Positions 1 through 11,616 of a stretch of 64,000 nt of DNA are shown piece by piece. The DNA is from Comamonas antarctica (GTDB lineage Bacteria; Pseudomonadota; Gammaproteobacteria; Burkholderiales; Burkholderiaceae_C). The position numbers were made by a program, and so were the translations under genes. Location of the stretch: contig NZ_CP054840.1 in assembly GCF_013363755.1 (NCBI RefSeq), positions 1,068,001 through 1,132,000 of the forward strand, in the 5' to 3' direction. Each line of letters starts with the position of its first letter. Within the stretch, counting starts at the first letter, position 1. The notes under the pieces were generated by a model. It was not told the DNA's origin, made no database searches, and worked only from the letters and a program-made list of their open reading frames with translations.

Positions 1-1
1 A

Positions 2-1204
2 GTGGTGCGCCGCATCGAGGAAACCGCCCAGGTCTACGGCATGGACATCGACCCGCAGCGCCCGGTGCACACGCTGTCGGTGGGCGAGATGCAGCGCGTC
101 GAGATCATCCGCGCCTTGCTCACGCGCCCGCGCCTGCTGATTCTCGACGAGCCGACCTCGGTGCTCACGCCGCAGGCCGTCGAGAAGCTGTTCGTGGTGC
201 TGCGCAAGCTGGCCGCCGAAGGCTGCAGCATTCTGTATATCAGCCACAAGCTGCACGAGATCCGCGAGCTGTGCAACCACTGCACGGTGCTGCGCGGCGG
301 CAAGGTCACGGGCGTGTGCGAGCCGCGCCAGGAATCGAATGCCTCGCTGTCGCGGCTGATGATCGGCGCCGAGCCGCCGGCGCTGACGCACCGCGAGGTC
401 GCCACCGGCGCCGTGGTGCTGCGCGTGCAGGGGCTGACGCTGCCGCGTGTCGACCAGTTCGGTGTCGATCTGTCGGGCATCGACTTCGAGGTGCGCGCGG
501 GCGAGGTCGTGGGCATTGCCGGCGTGTCGGGCAACGGCCAGAAGGAACTGCTCTACAGCCTGTCGGGCGAAGACCGGCGCGCCGCGCCGGCCATGGTCCA
601 GGTCGCGGGCCGCGAAGCCGGGCGCATGGCGCCGGGCCAGCGGCGCGCGCTGGGCCTGCATTTCGTGCCCGAGGAGCGGCTGGGCCGCGGCGCGGTGCCG
701 ACCATGAGCCTGGCGCACAACCTGCTGCTCACGCGCGATGACGCCGTGGGCCGCGGCGGCTGGCTGCGCATGGACGTGCTCAACAGCCAGGCGCGCGGCA
801 TCATCGAGCGCTTCAAGGTCAAGGCCGGCGGGCCGCATTCGGCCGCGAAGTCGCTGTCGGGCGGCAACCTGCAGAAATTCATCGTCGGCCGCGAGATCGA
901 AGCCAAGCCCCGGCTGCTGATCGTCTCGCAGCCGACCTGGGGCGTGGACGTGGGCGCGGCCGCGCAGATCCGGGGCGAGATCCTGGCGCTGCGCGACGCG
1001 GGGTGTGCGGTGCTGGTGCTCAGCGAGGAGTTGGACGAATTGTTTGAAATCTGTGACCGGCTGCATGTGGTGGCCAAGGGCCAGCTGTCGCCCTCCGTGC
1101 CGCGGGCCGAAGCCACGGTGCAGCGCATCGGCGAATGGATGAGCGGGCTGTGGCAGGCCGACGCGGCCGCGCGCGCGCAGGGAGGCCGGCATGCTCAAGC
1201 TTGA
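2..1204 (+). CDS. ABC transporter ATP-binding protein, BMP/nucleoside type (5' end outside window)
   Basis: The frame is open at the left edge, so this is the C-terminal 400 residues of an ABC ATPase with two fused nucleotide-binding domains (about 510-520 residues in the family). Of the first domain only the signature LSVGE and Walker B LLILDEPT remain. The second domain has a degenerate Walker A (GVSGNGQKE, about residues 173-182), the signature LSGGNLQKF and a Walker B ending in SQP instead of DEP, as is usual for the second domain of the RbsA/BmpC class. It should energise import through the two permeases that follow; its last codons overlap the first permease by 14 bp. The adjoining BMP lipoproteins and purine deaminases point to nucleosides or purine bases as cargo (inference). 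Confidence 0.93.
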   Translation: MVRRIEETAQVYGMDIDPQRPVHTLSVGEMQRVEIIRALLTRPRLLILDEPTSVLTPQAVEKLFVVLRKLAAEGCSILYISHKLHEIRELCNHCTVLRGGKVTGVCEPRQESNASLSRLMIGAEPPALTHREVATGAVVLRVQGLTLPRVDQFGVDLSGIDFEVRAGEVVGIAGVSGNGQKELLYSLSGEDRRAAPAMVQVAGREAGRMAPGQRRALGLHFVPEERLGRGAVPTMSLAHNLLLTRDDAVGRGGWLRMDVLNSQARGIIERFKVKAGGPHSAAKSLSGGNLQKFIVGREIEAKPRLLIVSQPTWGVDVGAAAQIRGEILALRDAGCAVLVLSEELDELFEICDRLHVVAKGQLSPSVPRAEATVQRIGEWMSGLWQADAAARAQGGRHAQA

Positions 1205-2291
1205 ACCCCGTCCCCAGGTCTCGAAGGCCTGGACCTATGCCTCGCCGGTGCTGGCGCTGGCGATCACCGTGCTGATCGGCGTCGCGCTGTTCGCGCTGCT
1301 GGGCAAGGACCCGGTGCGCGGCCTGCAGGCGTTCTTCTGGGAGCCGATCAAGTCCGGCTACGCGCTGGGCGAACTGGCGATGAAGGCCACGCCGCTGCTG
1401 CTGGTGGCGCTGGGCCTGGCGGTGTGCTTTCGCTCGAACGTCTGGAACATCGGCGCCGAGGGCCAGTTCGTCATGGGCGCGATTGCTGCGGGCGGTCTGG
1501 CGCTGCTGGCCGACAAGAACACCGGGCCGTGGATCGTGCCCGCCATTCTGGTGGCGGGTGTGCTGGGCGGCATGCTCTGGGCCGGTATCGTGGCCTTTCT
1601 GCGCGACCGCTTCAATGCCAACGAGACGCTGGTCAGCCTGATGCTGGTCTACGTCGCGATCCTGGTGCTGGGCTATCTGGTCTACGGTCCTTGGAAGGAC
1701 CCGATGGGCTACAACTTCCCGCAGAGCAAGACCTTCGACCGCGTGACGCAGATCCCCAAGCTGATCGACGGCATGCGCATGAACATCGGCGTGGTCCTGG
1801 CGCTGCTGGGCGCGGGCGTGCTGTGGGTCTTCCTGGCGCGCACGCGCGCCGGCTTCGCGCTGCAGGTCAGCGGCCTGGCGCCGGCCGCGGCGCTGTATGC
1901 GGGCTTCTCCTCGCGCCGCGCGCTCTGGACGGCGCTGCTGATCTCGGGCGGCGCAGCCGGGCTGGCCGGCGCGCTTGAAGTCGCGGGCCCGATGGGCCAG
2001 CTCACGCCCTATGTTCCCGCGGGCTACGGCTTCGCCGCGATCATCGTCGCCTTCGTCGGCCGCCTGCACCCCGTGGGCATGATTTTTTCCGCCATTCTCA
2101 TGAGCATGTTCTATATCGGTGGTGAGCTGGCGCAGTCGCGCCTGGGCCTGCCCAAATCCCTGACCGGCGTGTTCCAGGGCCTGCTGCTGTTCGCGTTGCT
2201 CGCCTGCGACACGCTGGTGAACTACCGCCTGCGCTGGCAGCGCGCGCCGCGCGCCGCGGCCGCGGCGACGGTGGCCAAGGGAGGCGCGTGA
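1191..2291 (+). CDS. ABC transporter permease, BMP/nucleoside type, first subunit
   Basis: This 366-residue polytopic membrane protein belongs to the BPD_transp_2 family (the branched-chain amino acid/ribose/nucleoside permease class). The segment around residues 75-95, VCFRSNVWNIGAEGQF, carries the NIGAEGQ motif typical of BmpF/YufP-like nucleoside permeases. About eight to ten hydrophobic segments are visible, the first near residues 16-36. It starts inside the ATPase gene and ends with a 4-bp ATGA overlap with the second permease, so the three are translationally coupled. It should form a heterodimeric channel with that second permease in the inner membrane. Confidence 0.92.
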   Translation: MLKLEPRPQVSKAWTYASPVLALAITVLIGVALFALLGKDPVRGLQAFFWEPIKSGYALGELAMKATPLLLVALGLAVCFRSNVWNIGAEGQFVMGAIAAGGLALLADKNTGPWIVPAILVAGVLGGMLWAGIVAFLRDRFNANETLVSLMLVYVAILVLGYLVYGPWKDPMGYNFPQSKTFDRVTQIPKLIDGMRMNIGVVLALLGAGVLWVFLARTRAGFALQVSGLAPAAALYAGFSSRRALWTALLISGGAAGLAGALEVAGPMGQLTPYVPAGYGFAAIIVAFVGRLHPVGMIFSAILMSMFYIGGELAQSRLGLPKSLTGVFQGLLLFALLACDTLVNYRLRWQRAPRAAAAATVAKGGA

Positions 2292-3211
2292 TGGAGTCGT
2301 ACGCATTGCTTTTCGGCTCCACGCTGAGCGCCGGCACGGTGCTGGCGCTGGCCGCGCTGGGCCTGCTGATCAACGAGAAGGCCGGCATCATCAACCTCGG
2401 CGCCGAGGGCATGATGCTGTGCGCGGCCATTGCCGGCTTCGCGGCCGTGGTGCACAGCGGCAATACCTGGGTCGGCTTTGGCGCCGGCATGCTGGCCGGC
2501 GCGCTGCTCGCCGGGCTGTTTGGCGTGCTCGTCATCTGGCTCAACACCAACCAGCAGGCCACGGGCCTGGCCCTGACGCTGTTCGGCGCCGGGTTCTCGG
2601 CGTTTGCCGGCCTCAACTATGTGCAGGCCAAGCTGCCCGAACTGCCCAAGTACGCGATTCCGGGTCTGTCCGACATTCCGGTGCTGGGCCCGGCGCTGTT
2701 CCGCCAGCATCCGCTGGTCTACATCGTCGTGCTTCTGGCCATTGCCATGATCTGGTTCCTCTACCGCACGCGCGCGGGCCTGGTGCTGCGCGCCGTCGGC
2801 GAGTCGCCCGAATCGGCGCATGCGCTGGGCTACCCGGTGCGCCGCATCCGCCTGGCGGCCGTGATGTTTGGCGGCGCGATGTGCGGCCTGGCCGGGGCCT
2901 TCATCTCGGTGGTCTACACGCCGCTGTGGGTCGAGGGCATGGTTGCCGGGCGCGGCTGGATCGCGCTGGCGCTGACCACCTTCGCCACCTGGCGCCCCGC
3001 GCGCGTGCTGCTGGGCGCCTATTTGTTCGGCGGCGTGACCATGCTGCAGTTCCATCTGCAGGCCTCGGGCGTGCAGCTGGCGAGCCAGTTGCTGAGCATG
3101 CTGCCCTATCTCGCGACCATCGTCGTGCTGGTGCTGATTTCGCGCAATCCGGCCTGGATTCGTGCGAACATGCCGGCCTCGCTGGGCAAGCCGTTTTATC
3201 CCGGCTCCTGA
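2288..3211 (+). CDS. ABC transporter permease, BMP/nucleoside type, second subunit
   Basis: This 307-residue membrane protein is the second BPD_transp_2 permease of the operon. It carries KAGIINLGAEGMMLCAA (about residues 32-48), the counterpart of the NIGAEGQ motif in its partner, and about eight hydrophobic segments. BmpG/YufQ-type proteins of nucleoside importers have this size and motif. The gene overlaps the previous one by 4 bp and is followed 38 bp later by the first BMP lipoprotein, so transporter and receptor are probably co-transcribed. Confidence 0.92.
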   Translation: MMESYALLFGSTLSAGTVLALAALGLLINEKAGIINLGAEGMMLCAAIAGFAAVVHSGNTWVGFGAGMLAGALLAGLFGVLVIWLNTNQQATGLALTLFGAGFSAFAGLNYVQAKLPELPKYAIPGLSDIPVLGPALFRQHPLVYIVVLLAIAMIWFLYRTRAGLVLRAVGESPESAHALGYPVRRIRLAAVMFGGAMCGLAGAFISVVYTPLWVEGMVAGRGWIALALTTFATWRPARVLLGAYLFGGVTMLQFHLQASGVQLASQLLSMLPYLATIVVLVLISRNPAWIRANMPASLGKPFYPGS

Positions 3212-3249
3212 AGCATCCCTTTCCATAACAATCAATCCGAGGAACAAGA

Positions 3250-4395
3250 ATGACGAACCTGCACAAGCGCTCCCTTCTCAAAGCCGCCGCGCTGTCGGCC
3301 CTGGCCCTGGCCACGCTGGCTGCCTGCGGCAAGAAGGAAGAGGCCGCCGCGCCTGCTGCCGCGCCCGCCGCGGCGGCGGCCGCCGAACCGCTGAAGATCG
3401 GCTTCATGTACGTGAGCCCGGTTGGCGACGGCGGCTGGACCTTCCAGCACGAGAAGGCGCGCCAGGCACTGCAGGCCGAATTCGGCGACAAGATCCAGAC
3501 CTCGCTGGTGGAAAGCGTGCCCGAAGGCCCCGATGCCGAGCGCGTGCTGCGCGACATGGTGGGCCAGGGCAACAAGCTGGTGTTCGCCACCAGCTTCGGC
3601 TACATGGAGCCGGTGCAGAAGGTCGCGGCCGATGCCAAGGACGTCAAGTTCGAGCACGCCACGGGCTACAAGACCGCCGACAACGTGCGCACCTATGACG
3701 CGCGCACCTACGAAGGCGCGTACCTGGCCGGCATCATTGCCGGCGGCATGACCAAGTCGAACCAGATCGGCGTCGTCGCCTCGGTGCCGATTCCCGAAGT
3801 GCTGCGCAACATCAACAGCTACGTGCTGGGCGCGCAGAGCGTGAACCCGAACATCAAGGCGCGCGTGGTCTGGGTCAACGAGTGGTTCAGCCCGCCCAAG
3901 GAATCCGAAGCCGCCACGACGCTGATCAACGGCGGCGTCGACGTGCTCTACCAGAACACCAATTCGCCCGCCGTGCTCAAGACCGCGCAGGAGCGCGGCG
4001 TGCGCGCCTTCGGCAAGGATTCGGACATGAGCGCCTACGCGCCCAAGGCCCACCTGGCCTCGGCCGAGATCAACTGGCTGCCCTACTACAAGAAGATCAC
4101 GCAAGACACGCTCAATGGCACCTGGAGCACGGGCCAGGACTGGTGGGGCGTGAAGGAAGGCGCGATGGACCTGGTGAACATCGCCGAGGACGTGCCGCAG
4201 GAACTCAAGGACAAGGTCGCCGCGGCCAAGGCCGGCCTCAAGGACGGCAGCTTCCACATCTGGAAGGGCCCGCTCAAGGACAACACCGGCAAGGACCTGC
4301 TGGCCGAGGGCAACAATGGCGACCATGCGTTCCTCAGCGGCATCAACTTCTACGTGGCCGGCATCGAAGGCGCCGTGCCGGGCGCAGGCAAGTAA
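3250..4395 (+). CDS. BMP family substrate-binding lipoprotein, copy 1
   Basis: This 381-residue protein is a basic membrane protein (BMP/Bmp/PnrA) family receptor, which in studied members binds purine nucleosides outside the inner membrane. The N-terminus has KRSLLK and a hydrophobic stretch ending in a lipobox (LAAC, acylated Cys at residue 26), then an Ala/Pro-rich linker. Family motifs include VGDGGWT, EGPDAERVLRD, TSFGYME, FEHATGYKT and TYEGAYLAGIIAG. It follows the permeases directly and should deliver substrate to them. It is closely similar over its whole length to the next gene, so a tandem duplication is evident. Confidence 0.93.
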   Translation: MTNLHKRSLLKAAALSALALATLAACGKKEEAAAPAAAPAAAAAAEPLKIGFMYVSPVGDGGWTFQHEKARQALQAEFGDKIQTSLVESVPEGPDAERVLRDMVGQGNKLVFATSFGYMEPVQKVAADAKDVKFEHATGYKTADNVRTYDARTYEGAYLAGIIAGGMTKSNQIGVVASVPIPEVLRNINSYVLGAQSVNPNIKARVVWVNEWFSPPKESEAATTLINGGVDVLYQNTNSPAVLKTAQERGVRAFGKDSDMSAYAPKAHLASAEINWLPYYKKITQDTLNGTWSTGQDWWGVKEGAMDLVNIAEDVPQELKDKVAAAKAGLKDGSFHIWKGPLKDNTGKDLLAEGNNGDHAFLSGINFYVAGIEGAVPGAGK

Positions 4396-4519
4396 GCCTC
4401 CGGCATCGGGCAGGCACGTTACTTGCTGACACATTTTTGTCGGGCAAGGACGTGCCGGCCGGCCGGCGTGCCTGAGCACCCCCCCTGTTTCAAGACCCTG
4501 CATTTTCAAGGATTGACCC

Positions 4520-5677
4520 ATGACTGATCTGAACAAGCGTTCGATGTTCAAGCTGGCGGCGGTGGCCGCCGTTGCCGCGGCGGCGCTGGCCGGCTGTGGC
4601 AAGAAGGAAGAAGCCGCGCCGGCACCCGCCGCCGCACCGGCGGCCGCGGCACCCGCCAAGGCCGAGCCGCTCAAGGTCGCGTTCGCCTATGTCGGCCCCG
4701 TCGGCGACGGCGGCTGGTCGTTTGCCCACGACCAGGCCCGCAAGAAGCTCGAGCAGGAATTCGGCGACAAGATCCAGACCAGCTATGTCGAAAGCGTGCC
4801 CGAAGGCCCCGACGCCGAGCGCGTGCTGCGCGACCTGGCCGGCCAGGGCAACAAGCTGATCTTCGGCACGACCTTTGGCTACATGGAAGCGATTCAGAAG
4901 ATCGCGCCCGATTTCGCGGACGTGAAGTTCGAGCACGCCACCGGCTACAAGACCGCGGCCAACGTGCGCACCTACGACAGCCGCACCTACGAAGGCGCGT
5001 ACCTGGCGGGCATCATTGCCGGCGCCATGACCAAGAGCAACACGCTGGGCGTGGTCGGCTCGGTGCCGATTCCCGAAGTCATTCGCAACATCAACAGCTT
5101 CACGCTGGGCGCGCAGTCGGTGAACCCGAACGTCAAGACCAAGGTGGTCTGGGTCAACGAATGGTTCAGCCCGCCCAAGGAAACCGAAGCCGCGACCTCG
5201 CTGATCAACGGCGGCGCCGACGTGCTGTTCCAGAACACCGACTCGCCCGCCGTGCTCAAGACCGCACAGGAAAAGGGCAAGCGCGCGTTCGGCTGGGATT
5301 CGGACATGACCGCCTACGGCCCCAAGGCCCACCTGGCTTCGTCCATCATCAACTGGCAGCCCTACTACAGCAAGGCCGTCAACGAAGCGCTGGGCGGCAG
5401 CTGGGCCACGGGCTCGAGCTGGTGGGGCGTGAAGGAAGGCACGATCGACCTGGTGTCGATTGCCGACGACGTGCCGGCCGAGATCAAGACCAAGGTCGAG
5501 CAGGTCAAGGCCGGCCTCAAGGACGGCAGCTTCTCGATCTGGAAGGGCCCGATCGCCGGCCAGGACGGCAAGCCCGTCGTTGCCGACGGCACCGTGGCCG
5601 ATGACAAGTTCCTGTCCGGCGTGAACTTCTACGTCAAGGGCGTGGAAGGCAACGTGCCTGGCGGCGACAAGAAGTAA
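4520..5677 (+). CDS. BMP family substrate-binding lipoprotein, copy 2
   Basis: This 385-residue protein is the tandem paralogue of the preceding receptor. It has the same layout: KRSMFK start, lipobox LAGC with Cys at residue 26, Ala/Pro linker, then VGDGGWS, EGPDAERVLRD, FEHATGYKT and EGAYLAGIIAG. Some positions differ from copy 1; GKDSDMSAYAP there is GWDSDMTAYGP here, close to where family members contact the ligand. The two receptors may therefore differ in specificity while sharing one permease (inference). A strong intrinsic terminator follows 25 bp after the stop codon and closes the operon. Confidence 0.93.
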   Translation: MTDLNKRSMFKLAAVAAVAAAALAGCGKKEEAAPAPAAAPAAAAPAKAEPLKVAFAYVGPVGDGGWSFAHDQARKKLEQEFGDKIQTSYVESVPEGPDAERVLRDLAGQGNKLIFGTTFGYMEAIQKIAPDFADVKFEHATGYKTAANVRTYDSRTYEGAYLAGIIAGAMTKSNTLGVVGSVPIPEVIRNINSFTLGAQSVNPNVKTKVVWVNEWFSPPKETEAATSLINGGADVLFQNTDSPAVLKTAQEKGKRAFGWDSDMTAYGPKAHLASSIINWQPYYSKAVNEALGGSWATGSSWWGVKEGTIDLVSIADDVPAEIKTKVEQVKAGLKDGSFSIWKGPIAGQDGKPVVADGTVADDKFLSGVNFYVKGVEGNVPGGDKK

Positions 5678-5702
5678 GTCTTTACTGGTACGCTGGGACA
5701 TA

Positions 5703-5726
5703 GGGCTGCCATCGGCAGCCCTTTTT
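5703..5726 (+). terminator. Intrinsic terminator of the BMP transporter operon
   Basis: GGGCTGCC and GGCAGCCC form an 8-bp stem with a three-base loop (ATC), followed at once by five T. It lies 25 bp after the second BMP gene and 21 bp before the Rieske gene, so it separates the transporter operon from the catabolic genes. Confidence 0.85.
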
Positions 5727-5747
5727 ACGTACGCATACACTCGCGCG

Positions 5748-7780
<2,033 letters not shown>

Positions 7781-7792
7781 GCGGCCAGCGAT

Positions 7793-8233
7793 TCAATCCA
7801 GCGCCGCGCGCAGCTGCTGCGCATAGCCGGCAATCACCCCGGCGCCCGGCTCCTGGCGCGGCCAGGCAAAACTGACCCCATCGCCCGTATGGCGCGCCAC
7901 CACATGCAGGTGGAAGTGGGCCACGGTCTGCCCGCCGGCCGCGCCATTGGCCTGCAGCAGCGTGATGCCGTCGGGCGCGAACGCCGCCTGCTGCGCCTGC
8001 GCCATGCGCTGCGCGGTCTGCATCACGGCGCCGGCTTCCTCGCGCGTCAGGTCCAGCAGCGTGGCCGCATGGCGTTTCGACGCCACGAGCACATGGCCGG
8101 GCGTGACCTGGCCGATGTCCATGAAGGCCAGCGTCAGCGCATCTTCATGGACCTTGGCCGCGGGCAACTCGCCGCGCACGATGCGGCAGAAAATGCATTC
8201 GCCTGGCGGCGAACGGTCGACAAACTCGGGCAT
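7793..8233 (-). CDS. HIT family nucleotide-binding hydrolase
   Basis: This 146-residue histidine-triad protein has CIFCRIVRGELPAAKVHED near the N-terminus and the catalytic triad TVAHFHLHVVAR (HxHxH). HIT enzymes such as HinT hydrolyse nucleoside phosphoramidates or dinucleoside polyphosphates. The start at 8233 (MPEFVD) is preceded by AAGGAG about ten bases upstream. An earlier in-frame ATG at 8254 would place that ribosome-binding site inside the gene, so it was not chosen. The gene ends 13 bp from the end of the deaminase gene on the opposite strand and diverges from the third BMP gene. Confidence 0.9.
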   Translation of the reverse strand: MPEFVDRSPPGECIFCRIVRGELPAAKVHEDALTLAFMDIGQVTPGHVLVASKRHAATLLDLTREEAGAVMQTAQRMAQAQQAAFAPDGITLLQANGAAGGQTVAHFHLHVVARHTGDGVSFAWPRQEPGAGVIAGYAQQLRAALD

Positions 8234-8328
8234 GTGCTGGGGTCTCCTTTGCATGCCAGGGTAGGGCATGACCCGGCCCGGGCGCCAGCGCGGAAAACCC
8301 TGCGCCCGGCTGTAACCGCGGCACGGGC

Positions 8329-8334
8329 TAGAAT
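8329..8334 (+). promoter_or_regulatory. Probable -10 box for the third BMP gene
   Basis: TAGAAT at this position resembles a sigma-70 -10 element, and the same hexamer precedes the FMN riboswitch at 53466. No good -35 hexamer at 17-bp spacing is visible. Transcription would begin near 8341, placing the leader hairpin at the extreme 5' end of the message. Confidence 0.45.
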
Positions 8335-8341
8335 CCGCCGC

Positions 8342-8377
8342 GCCTGTTTCCAGTGCCCGCTGGAAACAGGCTTTTTT
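8342..8377 (+). terminator. Terminator-like leader hairpin before the third BMP gene
   Basis: GCCTGTTTCCAG (8342-8353) and CTGGAAACAGGC (8360-8371) are perfect 12-bp complements around a 6-base loop, followed by six T (8372-8377). This is a textbook intrinsic terminator, yet no rightward gene ends upstream of it; it lies in the leader of the BMP gene, 31 bp before its start. It could attenuate transcription, protect a 5' end, or stop antisense transcription. Confidence 0.75.
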
Positions 8378-8408
8378 CATCTCACCCCGGGCCATGTAGA
8401 GGACTACC

Positions 8409-9497
8409 ATGTATAAAAACCTCGCAGCCGCATTCGTGGCCGCCTGTTTTTTCGCCCCCGCCTTTTCCCAGTCGGCCGCCACCGCCAAGCCGGTTGCCGC
8501 CGCATTCGTCTATGTCACGCCGGTGTTCGAAGCCGGCTGGACGCACCAGCATGACGAAGGCCGCAAGGCCGCCGAGGCCGCGCTGGGCAAGCAGCTCAAG
8601 ACCACCGTCGTTGCCGATGTCGCCGAAGGGCCTGACGCCGAGCGCGTGCTGCGCGATCTCGCGCGCAGCGGCAACCAGCTGATCTTCACCACCAGCTTCG
8701 GCTACATGGAGCCGGCGCTGCGCGTGGCGCGCGACTTCCCGCAGGTGAAGTTCGAGTCGATCACGGGCTACAAGCGCGCCGACAACGTCGCCACGGCCAA
8801 TGCGCGCTACTACGAGGGCCGCTACCTGTCGGGCATTGCCGCGGCGCGCATGAGCAAGAGCGGCGTGGCCGGCTATGTCGCGGGCTTTCCGATTCCCGAA
8901 GTGCTGCAGGGCATCAACGCGTTCACGCTGGGCATGCGCTCGGTGAACCCGCGCGCCGAAGTCAAGGTGGTCTGGCTCGATACCTGGTTCGATCCGGCCA
9001 AGGAGCGCGATGCGGCCATGACGCTGATGAACCAGGGCGCCGATGTGCTGTCCTTTCATTCGGCAAGCAACGCGGTGATGGTCGCGGCGCAGGAGCGCGG
9101 CAAGTTTGCCGTGGCCTACCACTCCGACATGCGCGCGGTCGCGCCCGACGCGCAGATCCTGGCCGTGACCCACCAGTGGGGCGACTACTACACGCGGCGT
9201 GCGCGCGCAGTGCAGGACGGCAGCTGGAAAAGCGGCGATGTCTGGGGCGGCGTGCGCGAAGGCATGATCCGCCTCGAGGCCTTTGGCCGCAAGGTGCCCG
9301 CCGCCGTGCAAAAGGAAGTGCTGGCCCAGCAGCAGGCCATGGCCCAGGGCCGCCTGCAGCCGTTTGGCGCGGGCCGGTCCGATGTGCGCGACAACACCGG
9401 CAAGCTAGTGATCGCCAAGGGTACGCAACTCAGCGATGCGCAGATCCTGGGCATGAACTGGCTGGTGGGAGGTGTGAGCGGCCATATCAACCATTGA
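8409..9497 (+). CDS. BMP family substrate-binding protein, copy 3 (divergent)
   Basis: This 362-residue protein is a third BMP receptor, clearly more divergent than the tandem pair at 3.2-5.7 kb. It keeps EGPDAERVLRDL, TTSFGYMEPA, ITGYKRADN and GFPIPEVLQGINAF. The otherwise conserved VGDGGW is VFEAGW here, and no transporter subunit accompanies it. The N-terminus (MYKNLAAAFVAACFF) can be read as a short lipobox (VAAC, Cys13) or as a signal peptide cut near residue 20. It may serve as an alternative receptor for the upstream permease. Guanine deaminase follows 23 bp later, so the two probably form an operon. Confidence 0.9.
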   Translation: MYKNLAAAFVAACFFAPAFSQSAATAKPVAAAFVYVTPVFEAGWTHQHDEGRKAAEAALGKQLKTTVVADVAEGPDAERVLRDLARSGNQLIFTTSFGYMEPALRVARDFPQVKFESITGYKRADNVATANARYYEGRYLSGIAAARMSKSGVAGYVAGFPIPEVLQGINAFTLGMRSVNPRAEVKVVWLDTWFDPAKERDAAMTLMNQGADVLSFHSASNAVMVAAQERGKFAVAYHSDMRAVAPDAQILAVTHQWGDYYTRRARAVQDGSWKSGDVWGGVREGMIRLEAFGRKVPAAVQKEVLAQQQAMAQGRLQPFGAGRSDVRDNTGKLVIAKGTQLSDAQILGMNWLVGGVSGHINH

Positions 9498-9520
9498 GGC
9501 CTGCGTTAAGCTTGGAAACC

Positions 9521-10804
9521 ATGCAGATCTACCGCAGTGCGCTGTTGCGCTTCACGCCCGAGGGGCAGCCGCTTTATGACGAAGACGGCCTGCTGGCCGT
9601 GGCGCGCACGCCCGACGGCCGCGCGCGCGTGCAGGCCGCGGGCAGCTGGGCGGCGCTGGCGCCCGCGTACGCGGGGCTGCCGGTGCAGCACTTTCCCGGG
9701 CGGCTGATTGCGCCGGGCTTTGTCGATCTGCATATCCACTTCCCGCAGACCGATGTCATCGGCGCGCCCGCCGACGGGCTGCTGCCCTGGCTCGAGAACT
9801 ACACCTTCCCGCACGAGCAGCGCTTTTGCGATGGGCCGTATGCGGCCGCAGTGGCTGATTTCTTCCTGCAGGAGCTGCTGCGCAATGGCGTGACCACGGC
9901 GCTGGCGTTTGCCACCAGCCATCCGGCTTCGGTCGATGCGCTGATGGCGGCCGCGCAGAAGGCGCAGATGCGCCTGGTCACGGGCAAGGTGCTGCAAGAC
10001 CGGCATTCGCCCGACGGCGTGCGCGATGCCACCGAGCAGAGCCTGCTCGACACCGAGGCGCTGATCCAGCGCTGGCATGGTGTCGACCGGCTCGGCTATG
10101 CGATCACGCCGCGCTTCGCGCCCACCAGCTCGGTGGCCCAGTTGCGCGGCGCGGGCGAGCTGGCGGCGCGCTACCCCGATGTCTGGGTGCAGTCGCATGT
10201 CGCCGAGAACCTCGACGAGGTGCGCTGGGTGCGCGAACTGTTTCCCGACGCGCGCAGCTATCTTTCGGTCTATGGCGATTTCGGGCTGCTGCGCGAACGG
10301 GCGGTGTATGCCCACTGCATCCATCTCGATGCCGAAGACCGCGCGCTGATGCGCGACAGCGGCACGGCCGCGGCCGTGAGCCCGACCAGCAACCTGTTTC
10401 TGGGCAGCGGGTTCTTCGACTACGCCAGCGCGCAGGAGGCGGGTTTCAAGTATGGGCTGGCCAGCGACGTCGGCGCGGGCACGAGTTTTTCGCCGTTTCG
10501 CACCATGCTGGCAGCGTACGCCGTGGGGCGCGAAGGCCAGACCAAGCGCGGGCTGAGCCTGAGTCCCGCCGACCTGTGGTGGCAGCATACCGGTGGCGCG
10601 GCCGCGGCCATGGGCCTGGCCGGCGTGGTCGGCAATCTGCTGCCCGGCTGCGAAGCCGACTTTGTCGTGATCGACCCGGGCGCCACGCCCATGCTGGCGC
10701 GCAAGACGCAGGCGGCGCGCAATCTCGACGAGCTGCTGTTTGCGCTGATCGTGCTCGGCGATGACCGGCTGATCGAGCAGACGGTGATTTCTCAAGCAAA
10801 ATAG
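9521..10804 (+). CDS. guaD: Guanine deaminase
   Basis: This 427-residue amidohydrolase converts guanine to xanthine and ammonia. The zinc-site motif [14 protein letters not shown] (H71, H73) and the following [17 protein letters not shown] are characteristic of guanine deaminase. Further matches are [18 protein letters not shown] and [18 protein letters not shown]. The start at 9521 fits the family N-terminus and lies 23 bp after the BMP stop. Together with the adenine-type deaminase it gives the cluster both entry points into xanthine/hypoxanthine catabolism. Confidence 0.95.
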   Translation: MQIYRSALLRFTPEGQPLYDEDGLLAVARTPDGRARVQAAGSWAALAPAYAGLPVQHFPGRLIAPGFVDLHIHFPQTDVIGAPADGLLPWLENYTFPHEQRFCDGPYAAAVADFFLQELLRNGVTTALAFATSHPASVDALMAAAQKAQMRLVTGKVLQDRHSPDGVRDATEQSLLDTEALIQRWHGVDRLGYAITPRFAPTSSVAQLRGAGELAARYPDVWVQSHVAENLDEVRWVRELFPDARSYLSVYGDFGLLRERAVYAHCIHLDAEDRALMRDSGTAAAVSPTSNLFLGSGFFDYASAQEAGFKYGLASDVGAGTSFSPFRTMLAAYAVGREGQTKRGLSLSPADLWWQHTGGAAAAMGLAGVVGNLLPGCEADFVVIDPGATPMLARKTQAARNLDELLFALIVLGDDRLIEQTVISQAK

Positions 10805-10871
10805 CCGCATTGCGCGGGGCTCGAGCACGGGTCCTGCGGCTATCAAGACAGTCGAATTGGCAGGAGTTTTC

Positions 10872-11438
<567 letters not shown>

Positions 11439-11616
11439 GCACTGCGTCGGGGCGGCGTCACAACGGTTTCATGTGCTGACGCTTTAATACCTCTGGTGTC
11501 GAATTCATCCGACATGGCAGGGCGCCTTTGTCCTGGCTCCCGGCCGCCTACGGCCTCTATCATTGCGTTGTCAAGGCGACAGCGTGTCCGGCTGCGCCAT
11601 CAGATCAGGAGGTTCT

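Noticed and set aside
4396..4519. A possible regulatory RNA between the two BMP genes.
   Set aside because: The 124-bp gap has short GC palindromes but no U tract or conserved aptamer pattern.
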